A stretch of 64,000 nucleotides of DNA from Paenibacillus sp. MSJ-34 (GCF_018918005.1 NZ_JAHLPR010000020.1:33236-97235), one strand, 5' to 3'. Shown: positions 8,819-19,000, numbered from the stretch's first letter. Notes: generated from the sequence alone by a model not told the origin. Numbers and translations: made by a program.

Positions 8819-10804
8819 GTGGTCGAGCAGATCGATTTATTTGCAAATGAATTCGCAGGCGATAACGGAACGGCTTCAGGATACGATGCTGACGACATTC
8901 AAGTGCTTGAAGGGCTGGTCGCGGTTCGGAAACGGCCCGGGATGTATATCGGCAGTACAAGCTCGTCTGGCCTTCATCATTTGATATGGGAAATCGTGGA
9001 CAACGCGGTCGACGAACATTTAGCCAATTTTTGCTCCAAAATCGATGTCACGATACATAAAGATCATTCGGTCACCGTTCTGGACAACGGGCGCGGGATT
9101 CCGACGGGCATTCACAAGACCGGCGTTCCGACGCCGCAGGTCGTATTCACGATGCTGCATGCGGGCGGGAAATTCGGCGGCTCCGGATACAAGAAATCCG
9201 GGGGATTGCACGGCGTTGGCGCATCCGTGACGAACGCGTTATCCGAATGGCTGGAGGTGGAAATATACCACAAAGGCAAAATCCATAAACAGCGCTTTGA
9301 GTATTGGAAAGATGCGGACGGCAAAGAGCATGTAGGCGAACCGACGACCGGATTGGAAGTGGTCGGCAATACGAACCGCACCGGAACGAAGGTAACGTTC
9401 AAGCCGGATGCGCGCGTTTTTCCAAGCGGGATTCATATTAGCTACGATACGCTCGCGGAACGGTTGCAGGAGATCGCGTTTCTCAATTCCGGCTTGAAAG
9501 TGGTGCTCAAAGACGAGCGCACCGGAGAGGAAGACGTGTTCCATTACGAAGGCGGAGCGAGCCAGTTCGTACAATTTCTGAACGAGAGCAAAACGGCGCT
9601 GCACGAAGAAGTGATCCATTTCTCCGCGGAGAAGGACGACATCGAAGTGGAAGTCGCGCTGCAGTATAACGACGGATATACGGAAACGATCGCTTCGTTC
9701 GTCAACTCGATTCCGACGCGCGGGGGCGGTACGCATGAAACGGGGTTCAAGACGGCGTTTACCCGGGTGATGAACGAATATGCGCGCAAGATCGGCTTAT
9801 TGAAAGAAAAAGACAAAAACTTGGAAGGCAATGATTTGCGCGAAGGCATGATGTGCGTCATAAGCGTCAAAATGTCCGAGGTGGAATTCGTCGGCCAGAC
9901 CAAAGACCAACTCGGCAGCGCCACGGCACGCAGCGCGGTCGATGCGGTCGTCTCGGAGAAGATGGCGCTGTTCCTTGAGGAAAATCCGCAGGTTGCGCAA
10001 ATGCTCGTGAAGAAGGCGATCCAAGCGTCCAAAGCGCGGGAAGCGGCGCGCAAAGCGCGGGAAGAAGTGCGCAGCGGCAAGAAGCGAAGCGAAAGCTCGA
10101 ATTTTGGCGGCAAGCTGACGCCTGCGCAATCGAAAGATTATACGCGAACGGAACTGTTTATCGTCGAAGGAGATTCGGCGGGAGGATCGGCGAAGCAAGG
10201 GCGCGATTCAAAGATTCAGGCGATTTTGCCGCTGAAGGGAAAGCCGATGAATCCGGAGAAGGCGAAATTGGCCGACATTTTGAAAAACGACGAATACCGC
10301 TATATTATCGCTGCGATCGGCGCGGGCGTCGGGGCTGATTTCGAGCTGGAAGAGAGCAACTACTCCAAAATAATTATTATGACGGATGCCGATACGGACG
10401 GAGCGCATATTCAAGTGCTGCTGCTTACGTTCTTTTACCGTTACATGAAGCCTTTGATCGATGCGGGACGGGTCTATATCGCGCAGCCGCCGCTTTATAA
10501 AATTACGCGCAAATCGGGCAAACTGGTTACGGTTCGCTACGCTTGGACGGATGAGCAGCTTGCCAATTATTTGAAAGAATTCGGCAAAAACTTCGAACTG
10601 CAGCGTTATAAAGGTTTGGGAGAAATGAACCCGGAACAATTGTGGGAAACGACGATGAATCCGGAAACCCGCACTTTATTGCAGGTGCAGATCGAAGACG
10701 CCGCCAAAGCGGAGCGCCGCGTATCCACCTTAATGGGCGATAAAGTCGATCCGCGCAAGCGCTGGATCGTCGAAAACGTGGACTTTACGGAATATGAGGA
10801 GTAA
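8819..10804 (+). CDS. parE: DNA topoisomerase IV subunit B
   Basis: 661 residues, start GTG at 8819 behind AAGGGGGA. The GHKL ATPase domain shows EIVDNAVDEHLANFC, DNGRGIP and GGLHGVGASVTNALSEWLEV; the TOPRIM domain shows LFIVEGDSAGGSAKQGRD and TDADTDGAHIQVLLLTFF. ParE rather than GyrB is indicated by the KIQAILPLKGKPMNPEKAKL segment and by the adjacent parC. The holoenzyme decatenates daughter chromosomes. The coding sequence ends 12 bases before parC. Confidence 0.95.
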   Translation: MVEQIDLFANEFAGDNGTASGYDADDIQVLEGLVAVRKRPGMYIGSTSSSGLHHLIWEIVDNAVDEHLANFCSKIDVTIHKDHSVTVLDNGRGIPTGIHKTGVPTPQVVFTMLHAGGKFGGSGYKKSGGLHGVGASVTNALSEWLEVEIYHKGKIHKQRFEYWKDADGKEHVGEPTTGLEVVGNTNRTGTKVTFKPDARVFPSGIHISYDTLAERLQEIAFLNSGLKVVLKDERTGEEDVFHYEGGASQFVQFLNESKTALHEEVIHFSAEKDDIEVEVALQYNDGYTETIASFVNSIPTRGGGTHETGFKTAFTRVMNEYARKIGLLKEKDKNLEGNDLREGMMCVISVKMSEVEFVGQTKDQLGSATARSAVDAVVSEKMALFLEENPQVAQMLVKKAIQASKAREAARKAREEVRSGKKRSESSNFGGKLTPAQSKDYTRTELFIVEGDSAGGSAKQGRDSKIQAILPLKGKPMNPEKAKLADILKNDEYRYIIAAIGAGVGADFELEESNYSKIIIMTDADTDGAHIQVLLLTFFYRYMKPLIDAGRVYIAQPPLYKITRKSGKLVTVRYAWTDEQLANYLKEFGKNFELQRYKGLGEMNPEQLWETTMNPETRTLLQVQIEDAAKAERRVSTLMGDKVDPRKRWIVENVDFTEYEE

Positions 10805-10816
10805 GGGGGGATCGTG

Positions 10817-13252
10817 ATGGACTTGTTGGAACAATTTTTACCGGCGTTTCTGGAAGATGTCGTCGGGGATCGTTTCGGCCGTTATTCCAAATACATTATT
10901 CAAGATCGAGCCATACCCGATATCCGTGACGGCTTGAAGCCGGTCCAACGGCGCATATTATACGCGATGTACGATGCGGGCAATACGCCGGACAAGCCGT
11001 ACCGCAAATCGGCGAAAACGGTCGGGGACGTGATGGGGAATTATCATCCGCACGGCGATTCGTCGATTTACGAAGGCATGGTGCGCATGGCCCAGCCTTG
11101 GAAGATGGGGCATGTGCTCATCGACGGACACGGCAACTGGGGCTCGCAAGACGACGATCCGGCCGCGGCTATGCGGTACACCGAGGCGCGCTTATCGCCG
11201 ATCGCGATGGAACTTCTGCGCGATATCGAGAAGCGAACGGTATTGTTTAAAGACAATTTCGATAATACGACGAAAGAACCGGTAGTCCTGCCTTCCCGTT
11301 ATCCGAACTTGTTGGTGAACGGGGTAAGCGGGATTTCGTCGGGTTTTGCGACCGAAATTCCGCCCCATAATTTACGCGAAGTCATCGATGCTTGCATCGC
11401 CGTTATGGATCGGGACAACATTACGCTCGAAGAACTGATGCAAATCGTGAAAGGCCCGGATTTTCCGACCGGCGGGCTCATTATGGGCGAGGAAGGAATT
11501 AGGGACGCTTATCAGACGGGTAAAGGCCGCATACATGTCCGTTCGAAGACGGAAATCGAAGAAATGCGCGGCGGACGCAAACAAATTATCGTCACGGAAA
11601 TTCCGTATCAAGTCGTCAAGTCGCGGCTCGTGACTGCGATCGAAAATATTCGGCTGGAGAAAAAAGTCGAAGGCATCGCCGAAGTGCGCGACGAAAGCGG
11701 CCGAGGCGGATTGCGAATCGTCATCGAGCTCAAAAAGGATGCGGATGCACAGGGCATATTGGCATATTTGTTGAAAAAGACGGATCTGCAAGTAAACTAC
11801 AATTTCAACATGGTCGCTATCGTCAATAAAGCTCCGAGACAACTCGGCCTGAAGCAAATGCTCGAAGCGTATATCGAGCACCAGAAGGAAGTTGTCACGT
11901 ACCGCACGAAGTACGATTTGGAAAAGGCGGAAGACCGGGCGCATGTGCTCGAAGGACTCGTCAAGGCGCTCAATCTGTTGGACGATATTATCGCGACGAT
12001 TAAAGGCTCGAAAAACCGGCAGGACGCGCAAAATAATTTGATCGACAAGTTTCAATTTACGGAACGCCAAGCGGACGCCATTCTGACGCTCCAATTATAT
12101 CGTCTGACCAATTTGGAGATTACATCGCTCGAGAAAGAGCTTCATGATATTTCCAAGAAAATCGCGAATTACCGTTCGATTTTGGAGAATACCAAAAAGC
12201 TGCTCAAGGTCATCAAGGACGAATTGATTGAAATTCGCGAAAAATACGGCATTGATCGCCGTTCCTCCATCCAAAGCGAGGTGGAGGAATTGAAGGTGAA
12301 TTTGGAGGTCATGGTTACGCCGGAAGACGTTCTCGTCACGTTGTCGAACGAAGGATATTTGAAACGGACAAGCATGCTGTCGTTTACGCGTTCCGGCGGG
12401 GAGTTGGACAGTTCGGGCGTGAAGGAAGGCGACGTCGTCCGCTATTTGTTCGAAGTGAACACGATCGACAATCTGCTCTTATTTACCCGGAAAGGCCAAT
12501 ACTTCTTGCTGCCGGTTCATCAAGTTCCGGAGTTTAAATGGAAGGACAACGGCACGGCTATCGTCAACGTTATCCCGATCGCGAAGGACGATCAAATCGT
12601 CGCTGTCATTCCGGTCAAAAATTTCGAAGAACCGAATCGATCGCTCGTGTTCGTAACGGGACGCGGCCAAGTGAAGCGTACGGAGCTGAAAGAATATTTC
12701 ACCAGCCGTTCGATCGCGATCGCCGCCTGCAAGTTGGCCGAAGGAGACGAAGTGGTTGCCGTCCATGAAAGCGACGGTACGAAAGACATTATGCTTGTGA
12801 CGAAAGACGGAATGAGCATTCGCTTTCACGAATCGGAGGTCAATTCGATGGGACGCGTATCCGGCGGTGTGCGCGGCATCCAATTGAAGGACGGGGATCA
12901 AGTGGTGGCCGCCGAGTGGGTGGACGACGAAGGAGAATTGATCACGATATCCGAACTCGGCTTTGCCAAGCGTACGCTGTTGGTAGATTACCCGACCCAA
13001 GGCAGAGGCGGCAAAGGGATCATTACGTTCGAGTTTAAAGAGGGCAAGAGGGTTCGTCCGAATGGAACCCGCCTCGTAGGCGCATTCCATTGCAAAGAGC
13101 CGTATACGCTGACGGTGCTGACGAGCGGCGGTGCGGTGCATACGTTCTCGACGGAGCAGCCTCCGATCGACGAGCGCAAATCGGTCGGCAAATCGGTCGT
13201 TTCGCTGGAGAAGAAGGAAACGATCGCTCATATTTGGCGCCGAAACGAATAA
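10817..13252 (+). CDS. parC: DNA topoisomerase IV subunit A
   Basis: 811 residues from the ATG at 10817 (a GTG one codon earlier is possible), six bases after AAGGGGGG. The catalytic tyrosine is Y121 in AMRYTEARL. The quinolone-determining region [10 protein letters not shown] carries S82 and E86 at the positions equivalent to E. coli ParC S80 and E84, so it looks wild type. The long coiled coil and a six-bladed C-terminal beta-pinwheel region follow. It is the partner of the parE product and is followed by a clear terminator. Confidence 0.95.
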   Translation: MDLLEQFLPAFLEDVVGDRFGRYSKYIIQDRAIPDIRDGLKPVQRRILYAMYDAGNTPDKPYRKSAKTVGDVMGNYHPHGDSSIYEGMVRMAQPWKMGHVLIDGHGNWGSQDDDPAAAMRYTEARLSPIAMELLRDIEKRTVLFKDNFDNTTKEPVVLPSRYPNLLVNGVSGISSGFATEIPPHNLREVIDACIAVMDRDNITLEELMQIVKGPDFPTGGLIMGEEGIRDAYQTGKGRIHVRSKTEIEEMRGGRKQIIVTEIPYQVVKSRLVTAIENIRLEKKVEGIAEVRDESGRGGLRIVIELKKDADAQGILAYLLKKTDLQVNYNFNMVAIVNKAPRQLGLKQMLEAYIEHQKEVVTYRTKYDLEKAEDRAHVLEGLVKALNLLDDIIATIKGSKNRQDAQNNLIDKFQFTERQADAILTLQLYRLTNLEITSLEKELHDISKKIANYRSILENTKKLLKVIKDELIEIREKYGIDRRSSIQSEVEELKVNLEVMVTPEDVLVTLSNEGYLKRTSMLSFTRSGGELDSSGVKEGDVVRYLFEVNTIDNLLLFTRKGQYFLLPVHQVPEFKWKDNGTAIVNVIPIAKDDQIVAVIPVKNFEEPNRSLVFVTGRGQVKRTELKEYFTSRSIAIAACKLAEGDEVVAVHESDGTKDIMLVTKDGMSIRFHESEVNSMGRVSGGVRGIQLKDGDQVVAAEWVDDEGELITISELGFAKRTLLVDYPTQGRGGKGIITFEFKEGKRVRPNGTRLVGAFHCKEPYTLTVLTSGGAVHTFSTEQPPIDERKSVGKSVVSLEKKETIAHIWRRNE

Positions 13253-13270
13253 AGTTTGCGGTGCATGCGA

Positions 13271-13319
13271 AAAAGTCGATGCTGTTGGACGGTTCAACAG
13301 TATCGACTTTATTTCTTTT
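13271..13319 (+). terminator. Terminator of parE-parC
   Basis: Inverted repeat AAAGTCGATGCTGTTG ... CAACAGTATCGACTTT with a short loop and one internal mismatch, followed by TATTTCTTTTG. It lies 19 bases after the parC stop codon. Confidence 0.85.
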
Positions 13320-13539
13320 GTCGAAATCCCCGTCGCTCAGAAATGTCGGTTCCTTGCGGTCAATGCGTTGTACTATTGCTTTTTTTCCCCCCTTTTGTCG
13401 AAATCCCATTCGTTCAGAAAGCTCAAAAAAACTAGTTGTCGAAATTCCCCTCGTTCAGAAAGCCCAAATAACTTTTTGTCCAATCCCCTTCGTTCAGAAA
13501 ACCTCAGAAAACTAGCTGTCGATAAACTCCGGAAAACCA
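13315..13539. repeat. Degenerate ~40-base tandem repeat in a gene-free interval
   Basis: The units read approximately TTGTCGAAATCCCnTTCGTT followed by CAGAAAGCTCAAAAAACTAG. Successive copies run 13393-13435, 13436-13473 and 13474-13515, with a partial fourth copy from 13516 and an isolated partial one at 13315-13343. There are no unique spacers, so it is not a CRISPR. The wider gap (13253-13740) holds no gene apart from this array, the parC terminator and the promoter area of the transposase-like gene. Confidence 0.8.
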
Positions 13540-13740
13540 GCATCGGTTCATAAAGAGCAAAAAAGTGGCTTTCGTTAGTGACGTAAGCTTGTATTTTTTC
13601 TTCCTAAGGGAAGCTTTTGAAATAGCAAGACGGTGACCATATTTTCCTAAAAAATAAAATTTGAAAGTTGAAATAGGAACATTTGTTTGGTAAAATAAAG
13701 GGGAACGTAAGTTCTAATTATTGTGCCGGGAGGGATTGTC

Positions 13741-14637
13741 ATGACCGAGTTGTTATCCTTTGAAGCGTTCTCAGCTTATTATGAGAAGGAAGAGACATGC
13801 GCGAAAGCATGGTACGACATGAGATGGCCGGACGGGTTCCGATGCCCCCGGTGTCAGCATCATGCCGCTTACGTCATTACGACCCGCAAACTCCCTCTCT
13901 ATGAGTGCCAATCCTGCAAAGCGCAAACTTCGCTCATTGCCGGTACGGTCATGGAAGGCAGCCGCACCTCGCTGCGCAAATGGTTTCAGGCGATTTATCT
14001 CCATGCTCGGCCGGAGGGCGTCAACGCGATACAATTATCCCGAATCATCGAGGTAACTTACAAAACCGCTTGGCTCATCTGCCACAAGCTGCGGTATGCC
14101 ATGTCCCAGACGGAATCGACGGAGCTGTTGTCCGGACTGGTTCGCATTTCGGAAGCGATCTATGCCTTGAGGATCACGCCCGGCTCGAATTGGCATAAAC
14201 AAGCACAACCTCTGCTTATCGGCGCTTCGGAGGATGACAACGGGGTGATGGTGAAAATAAAAATCGAAAAACAGCGGAAAGAACCGATCAAAACTTGCTT
14301 TAAGCCTTTTCCGGTGGAGCATTTTATTGATCGTTATGTGGATCCGAAGGCGGCTGCCGGTGCGATTGTGACGCGCCGCATCGGACGCGACAGGAACCTA
14401 ACGTTAATACGGCTTGCAGGGGAAGTGGAAACGTGGCTTGCTTGCCGGTTCGGCGGCATTGGAAGCAAGCATCTGCAAGCTTATTTGAATCATTATTGTT
14501 ACATGTTTAACCATAGTCAACCATCCCCGCTGAAATCGCTATTCAACAGCTGCGTTACTTCACGAACGATTACTTATCCTGAGCTTGTCGGTCATATTGA
14601 TAATTCCGGCCAGGTTGCTTATAAATTCGCCTCTTAA
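13741..14637 (+). CDS. IS1595-like transposase-derived protein, catalytically doubtful
   Basis: 298 residues from the ATG at 13741, preceded by GGGAGGG. The N-terminal third has an IS1595-type zinc ribbon (CPRC ... CQSC) and FQAIYLHARPEGVNAIQLSR plus a helix-turn-helix. In the DDE region the family motif EVDExYxGG is replaced by RISEAIYAL, so the first catalytic aspartate is a serine. The end still matches the family tail (SKHLQAYLNHYCYMFNHSQ). No terminal inverted repeats or target duplications are evident. Either a decaying single-copy transposase or a domesticated one; the intact reading frame and ribosome binding site favour some retained expression. Confidence 0.7.
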   Translation: MTELLSFEAFSAYYEKEETCAKAWYDMRWPDGFRCPRCQHHAAYVITTRKLPLYECQSCKAQTSLIAGTVMEGSRTSLRKWFQAIYLHARPEGVNAIQLSRIIEVTYKTAWLICHKLRYAMSQTESTELLSGLVRISEAIYALRITPGSNWHKQAQPLLIGASEDDNGVMVKIKIEKQRKEPIKTCFKPFPVEHFIDRYVDPKAAAGAIVTRRIGRDRNLTLIRLAGEVETWLACRFGGIGSKHLQAYLNHYCYMFNHSQPSPLKSLFNSCVTSRTITYPELVGHIDNSGQVAYKFAS

Positions 14638-15043
14638 TGAAATAGCGCTAGTTTCGCTTGCTAAATACGAGTACACATTTTTATCATAACAACTATTAGT
14701 GTTGAAAGCAGAATCGGCTCCGCGTTACACATAAGATTCATTTACATTCTATCCTGACCGAGCGGGATATCAACAGAAAAGGGGGGGCCTGACTGAGCGG
14801 GATATCGACAGAAGGGCGGAAAAAAGGAAAGGGAAGGGCGTAGAAAGGCCTGAAGTGAGCTGAAAAAGTTCGCCAAAGAGTTGAAAAAGAAAGAGCGGAA
14901 AAGAGCGACAAAGTGAAGAAAAGTTGGAAAGAAGCGAGAAGAAGCGAGAAAAGCGAAAGAAGTGAAAAGAAGCGAGCAAGTGAGGAGGAAAAGCATGAAC
15001 AGGGGCCGGCCGAAGCGGGGCTAACGGCAACGCCGACCCGAAT
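14638..15043. other. Gene-free interval with inverted-orientation repeats and a purine-rich tract
   Basis: Two copies of TGACnGAGCGGGATATCnAC lie at 14755-14775 and 14790-14811; read on the other strand they resemble the repeat unit found before the transposase-like gene. From about 14812 to 14996 the plus strand is almost entirely A and G with recurrent GAAGCGAGAA and GAAAAG words. No gene is supported here: open frames on the minus strand translate to low-complexity Phe/Ser-rich sequence. Confidence 0.7.
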
Positions 15044-16402
15044 TTACAGCAGCCGGGAAATAAACAAGGAAGCGATGCTGAAATAAACCGTTAACGAGAA
15101 GACGTCGTTCAACGTTGTAATTAAAGGCCCGGAAGCGACGGCCGGGTCCACTTTGAACAAATATAGCAGCAGCGGAATCAACGTCCCGGCCAACGTGCCG
15201 ATAATAAGCGTCGCCAACAGCGTGCTGCCGACGACCAAACCGAGAACCGGATCGCCTTGCCAAACGATTGCGATCATCGTAATTAAGATGCCGCATACCG
15301 CGCCAATAATGACGCCGACGCCCAATTCGCGCAGCAGCAGGCGCATCACGCTTCTGCGGTTAATCTCGTTGGACATGAGCCCGCGTACGACGACAACGAG
15401 CGATTGCGTGCCGGTATTGCCTGTCATCCCCGAAATCATCGGCATGAAATAAGTGAGCGCCACGACTTTCGTGAGCGTTTCTTCGAAGCCGCTCAAGATG
15501 CTGCCGGTTAGGACTCCCAGTCCTAATAGCAATACGAGCCAAGGCAAACGGCGCGCGGCAGCGGTCAATGTACTCGTACTCCAATCGATCGTTTTGCCCG
15601 ATGCGGACAGTTTGGCGATATCTTCGTTGGCTTCTTCGATAATGACATCCACGATGTCGTCAACGGTTACGATGCCGATCAAGCGGCTCTGTTCATCGAT
15701 GACAGGGACGGAAATGAAGTCATACTGCTCTATGACGCGCGCCACTTGCTCCTGATCCATATCGACCGGCACGGAGATGACGCGAGTATACATAATATCT
15801 TCCACTTTATCGAATAATTCGGCCAGCAATAGATCGCGGTATGAAACGACGCCGACCAGCCGTTTGTTATCGTCAAGGACGTACAGATAGTAAATGTTCT
15901 CGGCGATATCGGCAAATGATTTCAATTTGTCAACCGCTTCTCTCACGGTGTAAGTTTGACGGATCCAAACGTAACGGTTCGTCATGATTCCTCCCGCGGT
16001 TTCGGGAGGGTAACGCAGCAAATCTTTAATATGATTGGATTCTTCGGCTTGCATGGAGGATAAAAATTGCTCGATCTTATCGACCGACAATTGATGAAGC
16101 AAATCGGCCAAATCGTCATTTTCCATCAAATCCATAATATTGGATGATTGCTGAACTCCAAGTTTATGTAGTATATCGATTTGCATGGGTGGATGAAGCT
16201 CTTGAATGAGATTGGCGATTTGTTTCGGTTGAAGCATACCAAGAAATTTGAGCCGATGCTTTTCCGGCAAATTCGAATAAAGCTGCCCGATATCGTAAGG
16301 CTGCAATTCATCGATGATTTGTTGTATCTCGTCGCGCTTATGCTCTTTTATATTTTGGATAACCAACAGCATGATTTCTTCTTCCGACATCGTATGTACC
16401 AT
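15044..16402 (-). CDS. mgtE: Magnesium transporter MgtE
   Basis: 452 residues. Order: an MgtE_N superhelical domain (about 10-130), two CBS domains (about 135-255), a connecting helix, and five membrane segments (about 285-450) with the conserved GNTGTQS motif and the helix near residue 300 that line the pore. MgtE is a Mg2+-gated channel in the cytoplasmic membrane, closed by Mg2+ bound to the N and CBS domains. It is transcribed alone. No M-box riboswitch was recognised in the 170 bases upstream. Confidence 0.95.
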   Translation of the reverse strand: MVHTMSEEEIMLLVIQNIKEHKRDEIQQIIDELQPYDIGQLYSNLPEKHRLKFLGMLQPKQIANLIQELHPPMQIDILHKLGVQQSSNIMDLMENDDLADLLHQLSVDKIEQFLSSMQAEESNHIKDLLRYPPETAGGIMTNRYVWIRQTYTVREAVDKLKSFADIAENIYYLYVLDDNKRLVGVVSYRDLLLAELFDKVEDIMYTRVISVPVDMDQEQVARVIEQYDFISVPVIDEQSRLIGIVTVDDIVDVIIEEANEDIAKLSASGKTIDWSTSTLTAAARRLPWLVLLLGLGVLTGSILSGFEETLTKVVALTYFMPMISGMTGNTGTQSLVVVVRGLMSNEINRRSVMRLLLRELGVGVIIGAVCGILITMIAIVWQGDPVLGLVVGSTLLATLIIGTLAGTLIPLLLYLFKVDPAVASGPLITTLNDVFSLTVYFSIASLFISRLL

Positions 16403-16574
16403 CTTTACGCACCATCCTTACGGCAATGTTTATAGCCCATTTCCATTTTTCCCTCCAAGTTCAAGAATCATCCGACGCCGATTTCCTTTTCTTTCAAGCA
16501 AAAATGTGGTAAACTAGATATAGTTAATTGGATTAAACATTTACTACATTAACGAATTTTGGAGGAATAAGTCG

Positions 16575-16982
16575 ATGCAAACCGATGAATTTGTAAAACT
16601 TTGGGCCAAGCTGTCGAAGGACTATAAAATTCATCTGGAACAACGGTTGGCGCCCTCGTTAACGGAAGCGCAGCTCGACGTTTTGGAAGTGATCGATCAG
16701 CATGGCAAGATGAAGCCTTCGGATTTAATGCCTTTCCTGGAAACATCGCCGCCCGCCATTACGACTTTGTTGGATCGGATGGAAAAAGGGGGGCTGATTA
16801 CGCGCGTTCGGACGGAAGAGGACCGCAGGGCGATTTGGGTGGAACTGACGGAGAAAGGGAAAGAAGAAATGCGCCGGGGAATGAAGGTTCGCGACGAATA
16901 TGTTTCATCCGTCTTGAGCCGCATTTCGGCGCATAATCAACAACTGTTCATCTATTTGCTAGGCAAAATTACGAGCGCTTAA
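16575..16982 (+). CDS. MarR family transcriptional regulator
   Basis: 135 residues with the winged helix of MarR proteins: PSDLMPFLETSPPAITTLLD as recognition region and MEKGGLITRVRTEEDRRAIW as the wing. GGAGG precedes the ATG. It is divergent from mgtE and convergent with capA (four-base overlap), so its target is probably its own promoter or a gene elsewhere. The ligand cannot be inferred. Confidence 0.92.
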   Translation: MQTDEFVKLWAKLSKDYKIHLEQRLAPSLTEAQLDVLEVIDQHGKMKPSDLMPFLETSPPAITTLLDRMEKGGLITRVRTEEDRRAIWVELTEKGKEEMRRGMKVRDEYVSSVLSRISAHNQQLFIYLLGKITSA

Positions 16983-18301
16983 TCGACGGCCGGGGGAGAA
17001 GCTTGTACCCGAACCGTTTCGTTCATCGATTCCAAGTGGGCGGTCAACGCTTGCAATTTCTCTTTCAGCCGTTTGTAGTCGGCTTCGCGGAGCAACGGAT
17101 TGTTGCGATGCTCGATCGTCTGCTGCACCGGCAAAATGCGATATTGCCGTTTGGCCCGCGGGCCGGAGATATGGACCCAGGTTGGGATGGCGCTTGCGTC
17201 GTGTAACTCTACGGTTCCTTCCGGAAAATGCTTTTTGATATGTACGGAAAAAATAATGCCGTAATCGGTATACTCGTCTTTCATATTCGATAGGAAATTA
17301 CCCATGGAGTAGACAATATATCCGGTTCGTTTGGATCCGTCTTCGTTCGTTACTTCGACTTTTTCGTATGGTTGTACGACATGCGCATGAGCCCCGAGAA
17401 TGATGTCGGCTCCCGCTTGAATGCATTCGCGCGCCAATTCCATTTGCTGTTTGTTGGGCTTTCGCTGATATTCGGTTCCGAAATGGAGCGCGATCGTTAC
17501 GACATCGGCTCCGGCCTCGCGCAATCCGGCAATATCCGCCATCATTTTCGGTTTGTCGATCAGAGAGATCAGATAAGGCTTGTCTTCCGGGACCTTAATT
17601 CCGTTCGTTCCATATGTATAGGCCAGAATCCCCATTTTGATATCGTTTTTCGTCACGATCGTCCATTGTTCCGCTTCTTCGGCGCTTGCCGCCGTTCCTT
17701 TCGTCACAAGCCCTTGCTCCTTAAGCCGATCCAATGTGCGAATCACTCCGATTTCTTTGCGGTCCATCGCATGGTTGTTTGCCGTCGTTACGATCGTAAA
17801 ACCCGCGTATTTCAATGCTGCCGCCAATTCGGGCGGAGCGTTGAACATCGGGTAGCCGCTATAGCCCAAATCCTCGCCGCCCAGCGGCGCCTCCAGATTG
17901 GCCAGCACCCAATCCCCTTCTTCCAAAATCGGCTTCACATGCGTAAAAAAATTGTTGAAATTATACGTCTTTGTCTTCGCGTCGTAAGAAGCCGGCAATT
18001 GCGGCATGTGCATCATAATATCGCCGACGGCGAGCAATGCCGCTTCCGTTGTGTAAGAAGGGATTACGGTTTCGGGGCCCTCCTGGGTTTGATCAAGCCA
18101 CGGGTCGGAAGTTTCCGCCGGAGCGCCGAAATCGGACGGACTCGATGTTTCCTCATCCGGTAGGGAGATTGGCGCCGCGGTATGTACCGATGAAATCGGC
18201 TGGCAACCGGACAGTACCAATGCGAAACAGAGGAAAACGATCGCGTTCGCCAGACGGATTGTACGAAAGGGGCGGAGTATCCGATTATTCAAACGCATCA
18301 C
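16979..18301 (-). CDS. CapA family lipoprotein (poly-gamma-glutamate/capsule-type metallophosphatase fold)
   Basis: 440 residues. A hydrophobic N-terminus ends in the lipobox-like VLSGC, so it is likely a lipoprotein on the outer face of the membrane. CapA/PGA_cap blocks are clear: AVGDIMMH, VLANLEAPLGG, TTANNHAMDRKEIG, IALHFGTEYQR and IILGAHAHVVQPYE. CapA proteins take part in poly-gamma-glutamate anchoring or secretion, but capBC are not nearby, so the substrate is open. It overlaps the preceding pseudouridine synthase gene by 17 bases. Confidence 0.88.
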   Translation of the reverse strand: MMRLNNRILRPFRTIRLANAIVFLCFALVLSGCQPISSVHTAAPISLPDEETSSPSDFGAPAETSDPWLDQTQEGPETVIPSYTTEAALLAVGDIMMHMPQLPASYDAKTKTYNFNNFFTHVKPILEEGDWVLANLEAPLGGEDLGYSGYPMFNAPPELAAALKYAGFTIVTTANNHAMDRKEIGVIRTLDRLKEQGLVTKGTAASAEEAEQWTIVTKNDIKMGILAYTYGTNGIKVPEDKPYLISLIDKPKMMADIAGLREAGADVVTIALHFGTEYQRKPNKQQMELARECIQAGADIILGAHAHVVQPYEKVEVTNEDGSKRTGYIVYSMGNFLSNMKDEYTDYGIIFSVHIKKHFPEGTVELHDASAIPTWVHISGPRAKRQYRILPVQQTIEHRNNPLLREADYKRLKEKLQALTAHLESMNETVRVQASPPAVD

Positions 18302-18998
18302 CCCACAAATTCCAAGGGTAAGCGTCGGGCGGAACCGACCGGAACATTACCCGCTCTTTCGTGATCGGGTGAGGGAATCCGATGGACGCCGACCATAAGG
18401 CGATTTGCTGGCCGGGTGCGTTCAGGCGCGCGCCATATTTCTGATCGCCGACAAGCGGGCATCCGATCGCATTCATCTGAACGCGGATTTGATGCGGACG
18501 CCCCGTGTGAAGCCGGATGCGGACGAGGCTCAGCTTGTCGCGCGCGGCGACGGTCGAGTACTCGAGCACCGCCTTTTTCGCTCCGTCCGCGCGTTCGTCG
18601 ACGATCGAGACGGTATTCGTTCTCGCGTCTTTGCGCAAATAATGAACGAGCTCTTCGGCAGGCTTGGACGGCGTGCCGTGCACAACCGCATAATATTCCT
18701 TGTCGAATGAGCGGCTGCGAACCGCCTCGGACAAGCGGGAAGCGGCTTTCGACGTTTTGGCGAACACCATCGCTCCGCCGACGGGCCTGTCCAGACGGTG
18801 CACTAAACCGAGATAGACGTTTCCCGGTTTGTTGTATCTCGTTTTTAAATCCGCCCGCAAAATCGTCAACATATCCGGATCGCCGCTGGCATCTTCCTGG
18901 GAAGGGATGTTGACCGGTTTCTCCACGACGAGGACATGGTTGTCTTCAAATAAGACGGCGATATTCGGGTATTCCGGTGCATGATTCGATTGCATCAT
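18285..18998 (-). CDS. RluA family pseudouridine synthase
   Basis: 237 residues. The catalytic motif HRLDRPVGGAMVFAKT is present near residue 77, and LHTGRPHQIRVQM and VGDQKYG mark the RluA fold. There is no N-terminal S4 domain, as in the shorter YhcT/YjbO-like members; the RNA target is not predictable. The start is taken as the ATG at 18998, two bases after the stop of the methyltransferase gene and 13 bases from a GGGAGG, which suggests translational coupling. It overlaps capA at the other end. Confidence 0.9.
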   Translation of the reverse strand: MMQSNHAPEYPNIAVLFEDNHVLVVEKPVNIPSQEDASGDPDMLTILRADLKTRYNKPGNVYLGLVHRLDRPVGGAMVFAKTSKAASRLSEAVRSRSFDKEYYAVVHGTPSKPAEELVHYLRKDARTNTVSIVDERADGAKKAVLEYSTVAARDKLSLVRIRLHTGRPHQIRVQMNAIGCPLVGDQKYGARLNAPGQQIALWSASIGFPHPITKERVMFRSVPPDAYPWNLWGDAFE

Positions 18999-19000
18999 AA

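Noticed and set aside
8819..13252. gyrB-gyrA rather than parE-parC
   Set aside because: The TOPRIM-adjacent KIQAILPLKGK segment and the location away from an origin region favour topoisomerase IV, and the A subunit's tail matches ParC in length.
13393..13539. Possible CRISPR array
   Set aside because: Units are adjacent, degenerate and without unique spacers, and no cas gene is present.
14742..15030. Minus-strand frames in the purine tract
   Set aside because: They encode low-complexity Phe/Ser/Leu strings caused by the purine bias and have no start signal.
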